Source of the DNA: Rosenbergiella gaditana
GTDB taxonomy: Bacteria; Pseudomonadota; Gammaproteobacteria; Enterobacterales; Enterobacteriaceae
Direction: 5' to 3'
NCBI RefSeq assembly: GCF_018494065.1
Contig: NZ_JABBFR010000008.1
Span: 62,001-126,000, forward strand
Length of the DNA: 64,000 nucleotides
Shown here: piece after piece, positions 36,765 to 46,509 of the stretch
Numbering within the stretch: position 1 is the stretch's first letter
How the letters are laid out: the number at the start of each line of letters is the position of its first letter
Program-made: the position numbers and the translations under genes
The notes under the pieces: generated by a model
Databases searched by the model: none
Told to the model about the DNA's origin: nothing
What the model saw: the letters and a program-made list of their open reading frames with translations, nothing else

Positions 36765-37856
36765 ATGCAAAAAAAAGCACTTATTATCGGTTGTAGCGGT
36801 ATAACTGGAAGCGCTCTTGCTTTAGAGCTGTTGCAACAAGGATGGGAGGTAACGGGACTTTCTCGCGGCCATTCCCCCTTGCCAGAAGATGTAAAAGGGC
36901 TGATAGCCGATCTCACTTCAGCGGAGCAGGTTTCTGCGGCGCTCAGCGAGCAGCGCCCAGATGCGGTATTTTTTACTGTCTGGTCACGCCAAAATAATGA
37001 GAAAGAGAATATCCGTGTCAACGGTGCGATTGTTCGGCATGTTATTGATGCATTAGGTGATCGTTTGTCGGCAAGTCACGTCGCTCTCGTCACCGGTCTA
37101 AAACACTATCTCGGTCCTTTTGAAGCTTATGGTGCTGCAGAAACAGTGGTCACGCCTTTTAGGGAAGAGCAACCCCGTCAACCTGTCGATAATTTTTATT
37201 ATGCGCAAGAAGATGAGATTTTTGCGGGAGCGAAACGATATGGATATCGTTGGAGCGTGCATCGCCCGCATACGGTTATTGGAGCTGCTCAAGGTAATGC
37301 CATGAACATGGGACAGACTCTAGCGGTTTATGCTGCCCTCTGTCGTGAACAAGGTTGGCCTTTTGTTTTTCCGGGTTCCCTTGAGCAGTGGCAGGGCGTT
37401 TCTGATGTCACTGATGCAGGGATCTTGGCCCGTCAACTTATCTGGGCCACTGACGCCGAGAAGGCCCAAAATGAGGTCTTTAATATTGTTAATGGTGAGC
37501 ATTTTCGCTGGAAATGGTTATGGCCAAGATTAGCCAATTACTTTGGTGTTGAGCCTGGTGAATTCTCCGGTAGTGCGACACCGCTTGATACTCAAATGCA
37601 GCAGGCGAATGCTCAACAATTATGGGCAGCGTTAGCGGAGGGATATCAGCTTGAGATTACAGACGTCGATAAACTCGCCTCATGGTGGCATACCGACGCT
37701 GATTTGGGGCGATCTTTTGAAGCGTTTACTGATATGACCAAGAGCCGCTTGGCTGGCTTTACGGATTATCAATCGACCGAGCAGAGTTTCTATAAGCTAT
37801 TCGACCACTTAATCGATAAAAAAATCATTCCTGATTTTAAAAATACGTCGGTCTAA
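36765..37856 (+). CDS. PRISE-type SDR: progesterone 5-beta-reductase/iridoid synthase-like enone reductase
   Basis: A 363-residue extended/atypical short-chain dehydrogenase. The Rossmann motif is GCSGITGSAL (9-18). Hallmarks of the PRISE family of NADPH-dependent enone reductases are clear: VFFTVWSRQNNEKEN near 68-82, TGLKHYLGPFEAYG with the catalytic Lys113, NFYYAQED with the catalytic Tyr145 or Tyr146, and SVHRPHTVIG near 164-173. Plant members reduce activated C=C bonds of progesterone or 8-oxogeranial; bacterial members reduce small enones. The substrate here is unknown. It lies alone beside its divergent LysR gene and ends before a terminator shared with mtnN. Confidence 0.85.
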   Translation: MQKKALIIGCSGITGSALALELLQQGWEVTGLSRGHSPLPEDVKGLIADLTSAEQVSAALSEQRPDAVFFTVWSRQNNEKENIRVNGAIVRHVIDALGDRLSASHVALVTGLKHYLGPFEAYGAAETVVTPFREEQPRQPVDNFYYAQEDEIFAGAKRYGYRWSVHRPHTVIGAAQGNAMNMGQTLAVYAALCREQGWPFVFPGSLEQWQGVSDVTDAGILARQLIWATDAEKAQNEVFNIVNGEHFRWKWLWPRLANYFGVEPGEFSGSATPLDTQMQQANAQQLWAALAEGYQLEITDVDKLASWWHTDADLGRSFEAFTDMTKSRLAGFTDYQSTEQSFYKLFDHLIDKKIIPDFKNTSV

Positions 37857-37904
37857 TGTGAGTTTTTGCCGCTATTTTGTGAATTAACGTAAAGTTTTAT
37901 TCTT

Positions 37905-37934
37905 TATAAATCCCGCACTTGGCGGGATTTTTTT
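37905..37934. terminator. Terminator between the PRISE-type reductase gene and mtnN
   Basis: AAATCCCGC/GCGGGATTT with a 5-base loop (37908-37930), followed by a T-run; usable for the plus-strand gene and possibly for mtnN. Confidence 0.85.
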
Positions 37935-37939
37935 TGAGT

Positions 37940-38632
37940 TTAGCCTAGCTTTTGAACAATGGCTTCAACCAGCAAAGATGATTGCTGAGCGGCAATTGTT
38001 AGGAACTCATCAAAACTCAGATGTGAGGCTTGATCGGCCACATCGGAAATAGAGCGGACGACTACGAAGGGTGTGGTGAATTGATGGCAGACATGGCCAA
38101 TCGCTGTTGCTTCCATCTCTACCGCAATCGCTTGAGGGAAGGTAGTACGTATACGTGTCAATGTCTCTGCACCATTAATGAATGCATCGCCACTCACGAC
38201 TAAGCCAGTTACCGTATGCAATGCTAAGTCAGCCGCGCAGGTTTTTACTGTAGAGATGAGATTCTCATCGGCTTGAAAAGCGGCTGGACAGCCCGCCATT
38301 TGACCTGGCTCGTAACCAAATGCGGTGACATCAGCATCGTGATAGCGAACTTCACTGGATACCACGATATCACCAATCTTAAGGCTACTCTCTAAGCCGC
38401 CCGCTGAGCCAGTATTAATAACCACATCTGGCTTACAGAGTTGAAGCAATAGCGTTGTGCCCAGCGCAGCAGAGGTTTTACCAATGCCCGATTTCAGTAG
38501 CGCAATGTCGACGCCCTGCAGTGTGCCTGTATAAATCTCACATCCTGCCAGACTAATAGTTTGGCGTTGTTCGATTTTATCGCGGAGTAGCGTAACTTCT
38601 TGCTCCATAGCTCCGATAATGCCTATTTTCAT
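37940..38632 (-). CDS. mtnN: MtnN (Pfs), 5'-methylthioadenosine/S-adenosylhomocysteine nucleosidase
   Basis: Cleaves adenine from MTA, SAH and 5'-deoxyadenosine, feeding methionine salvage and autoinducer-2 formation. It is 230 residues (E. coli 232). The start [13 protein letters not shown] matches the family and contains the proton-donor Glu12; the catalytic Asp is in VRSISDVAD near residue 195. The ATG at 38632 follows AGGAAACAG; the open frame to 38677 is ignored. It is divergent from dgt. In E. coli it is the first gene of mtnN-btuF-yadS, which here has lost btuF and yadS. Confidence 0.96.
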   Translation of the reverse strand: MKIGIIGAMEQEVTLLRDKIEQRQTISLAGCEIYTGTLQGVDIALLKSGIGKTSAALGTTLLLQLCKPDVVINTGSAGGLESSLKIGDIVVSSEVRYHDADVTAFGYEPGQMAGCPAAFQADENLISTVKTCAADLALHTVTGLVVSGDAFINGAETLTRIRTTFPQAIAVEMEATAIGHVCHQFTTPFVVVRSISDVADQASHLSFDEFLTIAAQQSSLLVEAIVQKLG

Positions 38633-38727
38633 TCTGTTTCCTACTAAAACGGTGGATTCAATTATGCTAGTTAGCATAGTCTATCATGGTGTAAGAAGGA
38701 ATTGATGTTGTCTGAGGGGAGGAGAGA

Positions 38728-40200
38728 GTGAGGATTAATTTTAAAGATAAAATTAGCGTTAAAAGACCTTTTAATAATGGCCGTGTTCCTGAGACTGAAG
38801 AACAAATTAGTCGCGTTTTTGAGAGTGACCGAGGCCGCATTATACACTCTGCCGCATTACGCCGTTTACAGCAAAAAACCCAAGTCTTTCCCCTAGAACG
38901 CAACGCCTCCGTTCGTTCGCGACTCACGCACTCTCTTGAAGTCCAGCAGGCAGGGCGCTATATCGCCCGTGAAATTTTATTGAAATTACAGCGGCATTCT
39001 GGACTTGAACACTATGGTCTAGAAAATTTTGCGCGTAGTTTCGAGAGTTTAGTGGAGATGGCGTGCTTACTACATGATGTGGGTAACCCGCCTTTTGGAC
39101 ACTTTGGAGAAGCAGCCTTAAAAGATTGGTTCCAGGAGCACTTAGCCGTCGGTATCCCGGGTTTCGATAATGATGAACCCCATCTTGCCTCACTGATTGC
39201 AAAGATTCGTACCGACTTGAGTCATTTTGAGGGGAATGCTCAGGGTATTCGTTTAGTGCACACCATCTTACAGCTCAATCTCAGCTATGCCCAAGTTGCC
39301 TGTATTATGAAGTATACGGCTCCCGCTTGGTGGCAGGGAGAGAAGCCTGAGGCTTATTCAACGTTAATGAAGAAACCGGGCTTTTATCTGTCTGAACAGC
39401 CTTACATCGAGAAACTGAGACAAGAAACGCAACTTCCTGAGTTTCATCGCTTTCCTTTGACTTACATTATGGAAGCGGCAGACGATATTTCTTATTGTAT
39501 CGCAGATTTAGACGATGCCGTGGAGAAAGCGATTTTCAATGTGGATGCGCTGTATGGATATTTAGCCACGGAGTGGGGGGCGGTACAACATAATGACCTG
39601 TTTTCGCGTACCGTCGAAGAGGCATGGACTGAGGCGAAAACGAAGAAACGGCGGAGTAAAGGCGACCAATTTTTTATGTCCCTGCGGGTGCATGTGCAGC
39701 GAGAGCTTGTCAAACATGCAGTGCAGCGTTTTATTGATCATTTACCCGCGATCTTTACAGGAAGCTTCAATCATGCGTTGCTTGAAGATGAGGGGGATGC
39801 CGGGCGATTATTAGCAATGTTTAAAAAAGTGGCGCGTAAATACGTTTTTCGCCATTCGGAAGTCGAACAGTTAGAGCTTCAAGGTTACCGTGTAATCCGT
39901 GGGCTGTTGGATATTTACCAACCGATGATGCTACTACCCTACGAGGCTTTTACTCGGCTTATTAGGGAAGATGAATTATCAGGTTATCCGATTGAAACGC
40001 GGCTTTTTCACCGTTTATCGGATAAACATTGCAAAGCCTACTGCCACCATTTACAGCAGTGTCAAGATTTATCCCATTCAACGTTGATGCTATGGGAGCG
40101 TTATTACCGATATCGTTTGATTCAGGATTATGTCAGCGGGATGACTGACCTGTACGCTTGGGAAGAATATCGCCGTTTAATGGCCGTCGATTTCGTCTAG
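38728..40200 (+). CDS. dgt: Dgt, deoxyguanosinetriphosphate triphosphohydrolase
   Basis: HD-domain enzyme that hydrolyses dGTP to deoxyguanosine and tripolyphosphate. The HD metal ligands are in [10 protein letters not shown] (His near residue 72) and [16 protein letters not shown] (His-Asp near residue 112). It is 490 residues (E. coli 505); the shortfall lies in a variable segment after GFDNDEPH. The C-terminal block [16 protein letters not shown] is conserved. It begins at a GTG at 38728, preceded by a strong GGGGAGGAGA. degP follows in the same direction, with its own promoter. Confidence 0.94.
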   Translation: MRINFKDKISVKRPFNNGRVPETEEQISRVFESDRGRIIHSAALRRLQQKTQVFPLERNASVRSRLTHSLEVQQAGRYIAREILLKLQRHSGLEHYGLENFARSFESLVEMACLLHDVGNPPFGHFGEAALKDWFQEHLAVGIPGFDNDEPHLASLIAKIRTDLSHFEGNAQGIRLVHTILQLNLSYAQVACIMKYTAPAWWQGEKPEAYSTLMKKPGFYLSEQPYIEKLRQETQLPEFHRFPLTYIMEAADDISYCIADLDDAVEKAIFNVDALYGYLATEWGAVQHNDLFSRTVEEAWTEAKTKKRRSKGDQFFMSLRVHVQRELVKHAVQRFIDHLPAIFTGSFNHALLEDEGDAGRLLAMFKKVARKYVFRHSEVEQLELQGYRVIRGLLDIYQPMMLLPYEAFTRLIREDELSGYPIETRLFHRLSDKHCKAYCHHLQQCQDLSHSTLMLWERYYRYRLIQDYVSGMTDLYAWEEYRRLMAVDFV

Positions 40201-40251
40201 AAAGTGTCAAGAGTTCAAATATATTTTTACGTTTTTACAGGGAGTTGATAA

Positions 40252-40279
40252 GGAACTAATTGGTATACATTCATTCTTA
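40252..40279 (+). promoter_or_regulatory. Sigma-E-type promoter of degP
   Basis: GGAACTA at 40252-40258 and TCTTA at 40275-40279 are separated by 16 bases, close to the sigma-E consensus (GGAACTT, N15-16, TCTGA) and placed as in E. coli degP, 52 bases before the ATG. Confidence 0.75.
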
Positions 40280-40331
40280 AGTGAGTTATCACAGAAATGA
40301 TTCAGGAAAGTAAAAATAAGAGAATCCGACT

Positions 40332-41759
40332 ATGAAAAAGAACATATTATCACTCAGTATGGTTGCCCTCAGTTTAAGTTTAGCATTTAGCTCAATAAGC
40401 GTTAGTGCGGCACAAACCACGTCGGCTGATAGCCTACAAATGCCAAGCTTAGCGCCAATGTTGCAAAAAATCATGCCCTCCGTTGTGAGTATCAGTGTAG
40501 AGGGCTCTACTACGGTTAAAAATCAAGCGAATCAGCAATTCCAGCAATTTTTTGGTGATATGACACCATTTTGCCAGCAAGGCTCTCCCTTCATGAACTC
40601 ACCTCTCTGCCAAACGCCGAACCAAGGCCAAGGTCAAGGCAGTCAGCAAGAGAAGTTTCGTGCGTTAGGGTCTGGGGTCGTGATTAATGCACAAAAAGGC
40701 TACGTGGTGACCAATAATCACGTTGTCGAAAATGCCTCGAAAATCACTGTTCAATTAAGTGATGGGCGTCGTTTTGATGCGAAAGTATTAGGTAAAGATC
40801 CTCGCTCCGATATCGCCCTGATTCAGCTTAACGATGCGACGAATCTTACCGCAATTAAAATGGCTGACTCTGATAATCTACAAGTTGGCGATTACACCGT
40901 GGCGATTGGCAACCCCTATGGACTGGGGGAGACCGTCACTTCTGGCATTGTCTCGGCACTCGGCCGCAGTGGATTGAATGTTGATAATTACGAGAACTTT
41001 ATTCAAACCGATGCCGCGATTAACCGAGGTAATTCGGGAGGAGCTCTCGTGAATCTTAATGGTGAGCTGATCGGAATTAATACTGCGATCCTCGCGCCAG
41101 ACGGCGGCAACATAGGTATTGGCTTTGCTATCCCAAGCAATATGGTGAGAAACCTCACGGCACAGATGATCGAATATGGTCAGGTCAAGCGGGGGGAATT
41201 AGGCATCATGGGCACAGAACTTAACTCTGAATTGGCCAAAGCCATTCATGTTAATGCTCAACGTGGCGGTTTTATCAGCCAAGTTTTACCTAATTCTTCA
41301 GCTGAAAAAGCAGGAATTAAACCGGGGGATGTGATCGTCTCGATGAACGGTAAACCGTTAAATAGTTTCGCAGCCCTACGGGCGGAAGTGGGTTCATTAC
41401 CGGTAGGGACTAAGCTAGTACTCGGGATAATACGTGACGGTAAACCGATTAATGTGACCATCGAACTTCAACAGAGTCGCCAAGATAATGTCTCTTCAGC
41501 AACGATCTATGCAGGAATTGAAGGGGCAGAATTAAGTAACTCGGTAAGTAATGGACAGAAAGGCGTTCATGTGGATGCGGTGAAAGTCGGGTCTAGCGCT
41601 TCGCGCATTGGTTTACGAAAGGGCGATATTATCTTAGGTGTTAATCAGCAATCTATCGCCAACCTTGGTGAACTACGCAAGGTATTAGAGACAAAGCCTG
41701 CAGTGTTAGCTTTAAATATTAAGCGCGGTAACGCGGTTTTATATTTACTTGCTCAATAA
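40332..41759 (+). CDS. degP: DegP (HtrA), periplasmic serine protease/chaperone
   Basis: Degrades or refolds misfolded envelope proteins. A 27-residue signal peptide (MKKNILSLSMVA...SVSAA) is followed by the trypsin-like domain with His130 (TNNHVV), Asp160 (RSDIAL) and Ser235 (GNSGGAL), then two PDZ domains (about 280-375 and 385-470). The LA loop keeps its two cysteines (PFCQQG...PLCQ) in a Gln/Gly-rich insert. It is 475 residues (E. coli 474). It is transcribed alone from a sigma-E-type promoter and followed by two hairpins. Confidence 0.96.
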   Translation: MKKNILSLSMVALSLSLAFSSISVSAAQTTSADSLQMPSLAPMLQKIMPSVVSISVEGSTTVKNQANQQFQQFFGDMTPFCQQGSPFMNSPLCQTPNQGQGQGSQQEKFRALGSGVVINAQKGYVVTNNHVVENASKITVQLSDGRRFDAKVLGKDPRSDIALIQLNDATNLTAIKMADSDNLQVGDYTVAIGNPYGLGETVTSGIVSALGRSGLNVDNYENFIQTDAAINRGNSGGALVNLNGELIGINTAILAPDGGNIGIGFAIPSNMVRNLTAQMIEYGQVKRGELGIMGTELNSELAKAIHVNAQRGGFISQVLPNSSAEKAGIKPGDVIVSMNGKPLNSFAALRAEVGSLPVGTKLVLGIIRDGKPINVTIELQQSRQDNVSSATIYAGIEGAELSNSVSNGQKGVHVDAVKVGSSASRIGLRKGDIILGVNQQSIANLGELRKVLETKPAVLALNIKRGNAVLYLLAQ

Positions 41760-41764
41760 AATTC

Positions 41765-41812
41765 GACCTGTCACAGGTTTTATTATCAGCCCACACTCAC
41801 TTAGTGGGCTGC
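41765..41812 (+). terminator. Tandem hairpins after degP
   Basis: ACCTG/CAGGT with a 3-base loop and a following TTTTATT (41766-41784), then CAGCCCAC/GTGGGCTG with a 9-base loop (41787-41811). The first has the better U-tract. Confidence 0.7.
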
Positions 41813-41871
41813 ATCAATCAACGAATATCGTGATTAAGCCGACTAGACACTAATATTTTTTCCAAAAAGAG

Positions 41872-41901
41872 TTGTGTAATCGTTAAGAGTGTGGTTATTA
41901 T
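41872..41901 (+). promoter_or_regulatory. Candidate promoter of the cold-shock gene
   Basis: TTGTGT (41872-41877) and TATTAT (41896-41901) with an 18-base spacer. Transcription would start near 41908, just before the cold box. Confidence 0.6.
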
Positions 41902-41907
41902 AGAGTC

Positions 41908-42080
41908 ATCGGTTTGTAGTACAGACCTTATGTAAGCAATTTTAGTAAAGCAGTCTTCAGTTCAAGCGTTATCCATCGATATCCTTCCTCGTGAGTCTTC
42001 TTCTAAGTGACCATAAGCTATTTACTGTATAGCAGATCAGATTCGCCATTCTGAGCGGATCGATAAGTAAGGATTTAACG
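41908..42080 (+). ncRNA. cspA-type cold-shock 5' leader (thermosensor)
   Basis: A leader of about 170 bases precedes the ATG, like the 159-base cspA leader. It begins with CGGTTTGTAGTACAGACC (41910-41927), which matches the E. coli cspA cold box region (CGGTTTGACGTACAGACC). It continues with AAAGCAGT, TTCAAGCGTTATC and GATATCC segments also seen in cspA in the same order. In E. coli this RNA refolds in the cold to expose the ribosome site. Confidence 0.8.
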
Positions 42081-42293
42081 ATGTCTAACAAAATGACTGG
42101 TTTAGTAAAGTGGTTTGATGCGGGTAAAGGTTTTGGTTTTATTTCGCCTGCAGATGGTAGTAAAGATGTGTTCGTTCACTTCTCTGCTATTCAAAGCAAT
42201 GATTTTAAAACGTTAGACGAAGGTCAAAACGTCGAGTTCTCAATTGAGAACGGCGCAAAAGGTCCTTCTGCTGTGAACGTTGTTGCAATCTAA
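42081..42293 (+). CDS. CspA-family cold-shock protein
   Basis: A 70-residue single-domain nucleic-acid chaperone. RNP1 (KGFGFI) and RNP2 (VFVHF) are intact. The N-terminus ([12 protein letters not shown]) is nearest CspA, while the C-terminal half ([24 protein letters not shown]) has CspE-like residues, so I assign the family only. The cspA-type leader argues for cold induction. It lies between degP and yaeH, where E. coli has cdaR. A terminator follows. Confidence 0.95.
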   Translation: MSNKMTGLVKWFDAGKGFGFISPADGSKDVFVHFSAIQSNDFKTLDEGQNVEFSIENGAKGPSAVNVVAI

Positions 42294-42360
42294 TCTGTTT
42301 TAGATGCTGTGATATTTACGATAGCGATGAAGGTAGTGACCGGAGCAGTTAAATATCATA

Positions 42361-42393
42361 AAAAAATCCCGCAACTAAGCGGGATTTTTTTTT
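42361..42393. terminator. Terminator between the csp gene and yaeH
   Basis: A 12-base-pair stem AAAAAATCCCGC/GCGGGATTTTTT with a 6-base loop; symmetric A and T runs allow use by both converging genes. Confidence 0.9.
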
Positions 42394-42402
42394 AATCAGA
42401 CA

Positions 42403-42780
42403 TTATTTATAACGAGTGAGTCGATCAAGATCGGCTTCAATTTCTGCGATCTTATTCGAAACTACTGCTTCTAAATGACGCAGATCTTCAAGAATTTTAT
42501 TTTTCAAATCTACTTCTAACGGATTTTGCTGACATAACTGATCCAGCTCTTCAATCACATAAGAGAGGTTAGGATTAATCTCTTGAATGTCGTTTTCAGG
42601 TAAATGATCAATTGATTTACTCTGGCGGGGATATTTAAATTTAACGCTCTTCGCGAAAAACTCACCCTTATCCTTTCTAAAGTAAATCTTTAAAATATCG
42701 TGATGCGCTTCTTGACGAAGATTATAGCGATCAATTTCTTCAGGATGGGTGATCCCTAAGCTTTTTAAATTATCAAACAT
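42403..42780 (-). CDS. yaeH: YaeH, DUF3461 family protein
   Basis: A 125-residue protein collinear with E. coli YaeH ([11 protein letters not shown].[37 protein letters not shown]). Its C-terminal half (about 75-123) is rich in heptad-like Leu/Ile and probably coiled coil. No function is established. The ATG at 42780 follows AGAGG and matches the family; the frame extends to 42819. It lies downstream of dapD on the minus strand, 70 bases away. Confidence 0.9.
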   Translation of the reverse strand: MFDNLKSLGITHPEEIDRYNLRQEAHHDILKIYFRKDKGEFFAKSVKFKYPRQSKSIDHLPENDIQEINPNLSYVIEELDQLCQQNPLEVDLKNKILEDLRHLEAVVSNKIAEIEADLDRLTRYK

Positions 42781-42850
42781 GGTTGTTAACCTCTTGAGTT
42801 CACCTTTGTCCAGAATCAATCACATTGTAGACAAGAAGCGAGTGGAGCAA

Positions 42851-43678
42851 TTAATCATCAATGCTACGAAGTAATTCGTTAACACCGACTTTCGCGCGGG
42901 TTTTCGCATCAACTTTCTTCACAATGACTGCACAGTATAGGCTGTGGCTACCATCTTTAGCTGGCATGCTACCGGAAACGACTACAGAGCCCGCCGGGAC
43001 ACGGCCATAGAACACTTCACCGGTTTCACGATCATAGATACGTGTACTTTGGCTAATATAAACGCCCATGGAGATAACCGAACCTTCCTCGACGATGACA
43101 CCTTCTACAATTTCAGAACGTGCGCCGATAAAGCAGTTATCTTCGATAATAGTTGGGTTAGCTTGTAATGGCTCTAACACGCCGCCAATTCCTACGCCGC
43201 CAGAAAGGTGAACATTTTTACCTATCTGCGCACAGGAGCCAACGGTCACCCAGGTATCAACCATTGTCCCTTCATCGACATAAGCACCGATATTCACATA
43301 GGAAGGCATCAGCACTGTATTACGAGCAATGTAGGCACCTTGACGCACGGCTGCTGGGGGAACAACGCGTAAACCTTCTTGGCGAAAACGCGCTTCATCA
43401 TAGTCCGCAAATTTTAATGGGACTTTATCGTAATAACGGGTTTCTGCGCCATCCATGACTTGGTTGTCATTGATGCGAAATGAAAGAAGTACTGCTTTTT
43501 TTAGCCACTGATGCGTCACCCATTCACCATCGATTTTCTCGGCTACACGGACTTCACCTTTATCGATAAGTTGGATAATTTGATTTACAGCATCGCGCGT
43601 TTCAGCATCGACGTTATTAGGCGTGATTTCGGCACGGCGTTCAAAAGCCGCTTCAATAATTTTTTCTAACTGTTGCAT
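42851..43678 (-). CDS. dapD: DapD, tetrahydrodipicolinate N-succinyltransferase
   Basis: Transfers succinyl from succinyl-CoA to tetrahydrodipicolinate in lysine and meso-diaminopimelate synthesis. The 275-residue protein has an N-terminal helical domain ([15 protein letters not shown]) and a left-handed beta-helix of hexapeptide repeats (about 100-240), ending [11 protein letters not shown]. Two start codons are adjacent (43681, 43678); the second matches E. coli. It lies 106 bases downstream of glnD. Confidence 0.96.
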   Translation of the reverse strand: MQQLEKIIEAAFERRAEITPNNVDAETRDAVNQIIQLIDKGEVRVAEKIDGEWVTHQWLKKAVLLSFRINDNQVMDGAETRYYDKVPLKFADYDEARFRQEGLRVVPPAAVRQGAYIARNTVLMPSYVNIGAYVDEGTMVDTWVTVGSCAQIGKNVHLSGGVGIGGVLEPLQANPTIIEDNCFIGARSEIVEGVIVEEGSVISMGVYISQSTRIYDRETGEVFYGRVPAGSVVVSGSMPAKDGSHSLYCAVIVKKVDAKTRAKVGVNELLRSIDD

Positions 43679-43784
43679 CATAATTTCCCAAAAATTTCTA
43701 ATTGTCTAAGTAAGCAGTAAATTACACTTAACTACCGGTGTAGAGCAAAGATTCAACTCTTTACCTATTACGATCTTCCTTGAA

Positions 43785-46436
43785 CTACATCTTATCGGTT
43801 GGATTGAGGGTCTCTGTCAACCTTTGACGTAATTGCTCCCGCATTTTTTTACTTAATCCACGACGTTCGTTGTCTGCAAGAATAAATAAATCTTCAACTC
43901 GCTCACCAATTGTACTGATACGAGCGCCATGAAGCGAAATATCAAGTTCAGCGAATATCGCTCCAATTTGTGCCAGCAACCCAGGCTGATCTAATGCGAC
44001 AAGCTCCAGATACGTCCTACGGTCGGTGTGACCAGGCAAATAGTGAACCCGAGTTTCAACGGTGAAGTGGCGCAAGCGTGATGATGTTCGTCTAGTTTTT
44101 GGTACAGTCCATTTTTCCTGCTGTAAGGACTGGGTAATGCCTTGAATAATCGAGGCATGACGATCCGGGGCTAAGGGATTACCTTCTGGCTCGAGAACAA
44201 TGAAGGTATCCATAGCCATTCCATCACGGTTGGTAAAAATTTGTGCGTCGTGCACACTCAAATTTCGTCTATCTAATTCACCGGCAACGGTAGCAAATAG
44301 ATAGGCGCGGTCAGGACTCCAAATAAATATCTCTGTCCCGCCCCGAGCAGATTGCTGGCTGATTAAGACTAAAGGCTCGGTTAATTGATGCTTGAGCAGA
44401 TGCTGTGCATGCCAAGCCAGTTGTGTCGGAGTATGGCGTAAAAAATAATCCGCACGGCAGCGGTTCCATAAATGAAATAGGCGGTTTTCGTCCACATCGT
44501 TCATACGTAGTAATGCTAAGGCTTGTTGACGATTGTGACGTACACGTGAACGTAGGTCGGGTCGTTTATCTTTCCCGCGACGGAGTTGTTTTTCTGTTGC
44601 GAAGAAGAGCTCACGTAATAGGCTCTGCTTCCAGCTGTTCCATAGGCTTTCATTGGTGGCACAAATATCAGCGACTGTCAGACAGGTTAAGAACTTAAGC
44701 TGGCGCTCATTAACCATTGTTTCCGAAAATTGACGAATCACCTCAGGGTCTTGAATATCTCGACGCTGAGCGGTGACTGACATTAAAAGATGATGTTCGA
44801 CGAGCCAAGCTATTAGCTCAATATCGCGTGAATTGAGCTGATGAAGTTTCCCAAAAGCGTAAACATCCTCCGCACCTAATAAGCTATGATCACCCCCTCG
44901 ACCCTTAGCAATATCATGGAAGATGGCGGCAATAATTAAAATTAGGTGGTTGGCTGAACGCTGCCAAATTTCGACACATAAAGGGTGCTGAGGTCGGACC
45001 TCTTCTCGGCCAAAACTTTCGAGCTTTTGCAGTACCCGCATAGTGTGTTCATCAACGGTGTAGGCATGGAAAAGATCGAACTGCATTTGACCGACAATCG
45101 ATTCCCATTGAGGGAGGTACGCAGCGAGTACACCGTGATGATGCATCGGTATCAAAGCTCGGCTTACCACGCCATTACTGCCCAAAATTTCGAGAAATAA
45201 TGGTCTGGCTGCCGCAATATCGCATAGAGGGCTATCCAGCTGCTGGAGGGCTAGCCGAAGTTGACGCAGAGTTGCTGAATAGATCCCAGTGATTTCCGGA
45301 TGGCGAACCATAACCAGAAACATTTTTAAAATCGTTTCGGGTGATTGATTAAAGCTCTGGCTATCTCTTAACTCGATAAGATCACCCCTTAATCGAAAAA
45401 GATCGTCAATAGGTCTAGGGCGTTCAGTAGTCGGTAGGGTAAGAATGGCTTCATCAAAGAGCTGCAGTAACATCGTATTGAGCTCACGGATAAGGCGCGT
45501 TACACGGTAGTAGTCCTTCATCATCTTTTCGACGGGCGTATTACCTGCACCAAGATAATTAAGACGGGTTGCGACAGAAAGTTGGCGATCAAATAACAAC
45601 CGATTGTCATAACGAGTTAAGGTCTGGTGTAAGGCAAAACGTAACCGCCACAGAAACGATTGGCACTCTTTGAGTTCATCGCATTCCTCGACCGTAAGAA
45701 ACCCAAACTGAACCATGTTATCGAGGGAGGTTGCGCCAAAATGGCGGTGTGCGACCCATTGCAGCATATGGATATCGCGTAGTCCACCTGGGCTGCTTTT
45801 AATATCTGGCTCTAAATTATAACTGGTACCGTGATACCGAAGATGGCGTTCGGTTTGCTCTTTGATTTTTGCTGAGAAAAAGTGGACTGAGGGCCAGAAT
45901 TCTTCACTAAAGATATTTTTTTGAAGTTCAAGAAATAACGATACATCGCCAATTAACATTCTTGATTCAATTAAATTAGTCGCAATTGTTAAGTCTGCCA
46001 GCCCCTCTGTTAGACACTCATCAAGTGTGCGAACGCTTTGTCCTACTTCAAGCTTAACATCCCAGAGTAGAGTGATAAGTGCGCTGACGTGCTGAGCTTG
46101 ATGCTCATCAAGGGGGAGGCGGCTAATCACTAATAAGTCAATATCAGAGAGGGGAAGCAACTCTTCGCGCCCATAGCCCCCCACGGCAACTAACGCTAAC
46201 TCCGGCGATTCGCTTAATTGGTAGAACTTCCAGAGGCGTTGTAAAAGATGGTCGATAAAATGGCTGCGAATAGCAATCAGCTCTTCAACTGGCACACCTT
46301 GGTCAAAGGCTTCAGCGGAGAGTTGCTGAAAACGGTCTAGGGAGGCTTTGATGATATCACGTTGTAATTGATCGTCTTGCCAACTGTCTATAACGTGGAT
46401 TAATGCTGTCAAGGCTTGAGGAACAGGCTCGCTCAT
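43785..46436 (-). CDS. glnD: GlnD, bifunctional uridylyltransferase/uridylyl-removing enzyme
   Basis: Senses glutamine and modifies PII proteins (GlnB, GlnK) in nitrogen regulation. The 883-residue protein shows the nucleotidyltransferase motif [18 protein letters not shown] (about 86-103), the HD hydrolase domain ([12 protein letters not shown] near 515), and two C-terminal ACT domains (about 705-785 and 815-883) that bind glutamine. All are intact. It lies downstream of map, beyond a terminator hairpin, and upstream of dapD. Confidence 0.95.
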   Translation of the reverse strand: MSEPVPQALTALIHVIDSWQDDQLQRDIIKASLDRFQQLSAEAFDQGVPVEELIAIRSHFIDHLLQRLWKFYQLSESPELALVAVGGYGREELLPLSDIDLLVISRLPLDEHQAQHVSALITLLWDVKLEVGQSVRTLDECLTEGLADLTIATNLIESRMLIGDVSLFLELQKNIFSEEFWPSVHFFSAKIKEQTERHLRYHGTSYNLEPDIKSSPGGLRDIHMLQWVAHRHFGATSLDNMVQFGFLTVEECDELKECQSFLWRLRFALHQTLTRYDNRLLFDRQLSVATRLNYLGAGNTPVEKMMKDYYRVTRLIRELNTMLLQLFDEAILTLPTTERPRPIDDLFRLRGDLIELRDSQSFNQSPETILKMFLVMVRHPEITGIYSATLRQLRLALQQLDSPLCDIAAARPLFLEILGSNGVVSRALIPMHHHGVLAAYLPQWESIVGQMQFDLFHAYTVDEHTMRVLQKLESFGREEVRPQHPLCVEIWQRSANHLILIIAAIFHDIAKGRGGDHSLLGAEDVYAFGKLHQLNSRDIELIAWLVEHHLLMSVTAQRRDIQDPEVIRQFSETMVNERQLKFLTCLTVADICATNESLWNSWKQSLLRELFFATEKQLRRGKDKRPDLRSRVRHNRQQALALLRMNDVDENRLFHLWNRCRADYFLRHTPTQLAWHAQHLLKHQLTEPLVLISQQSARGGTEIFIWSPDRAYLFATVAGELDRRNLSVHDAQIFTNRDGMAMDTFIVLEPEGNPLAPDRHASIIQGITQSLQQEKWTVPKTRRTSSRLRHFTVETRVHYLPGHTDRRTYLELVALDQPGLLAQIGAIFAELDISLHGARISTIGERVEDLFILADNERRGLSKKMREQLRQRLTETLNPTDKM

Positions 46437-46454
46437 TTGCTTATTCTCATCATA

Positions 46455-46488
46455 AAAAAAGCCGGCTTGTTAAAGTGCCGGCTTTATG
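46455..46488 (-). terminator. Terminator between map and glnD
   Basis: On the minus strand AAAGCCGGC/GCCGGCTTT (46458-46466 and 46477-46485) is followed by a T-run immediately upstream of glnD. Confidence 0.85.
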
Positions 46489-46509
46489 ATTAATTCAGTA
46501 AGATCTTAC

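Noticed and set aside
40222-40240. CpxR-like repeats (TTTAC...TTTTAC) upstream of degP
   Set aside because: The two half-sites are separated by 3 bases rather than the 5 of the CpxR consensus, so I did not annotate the site.
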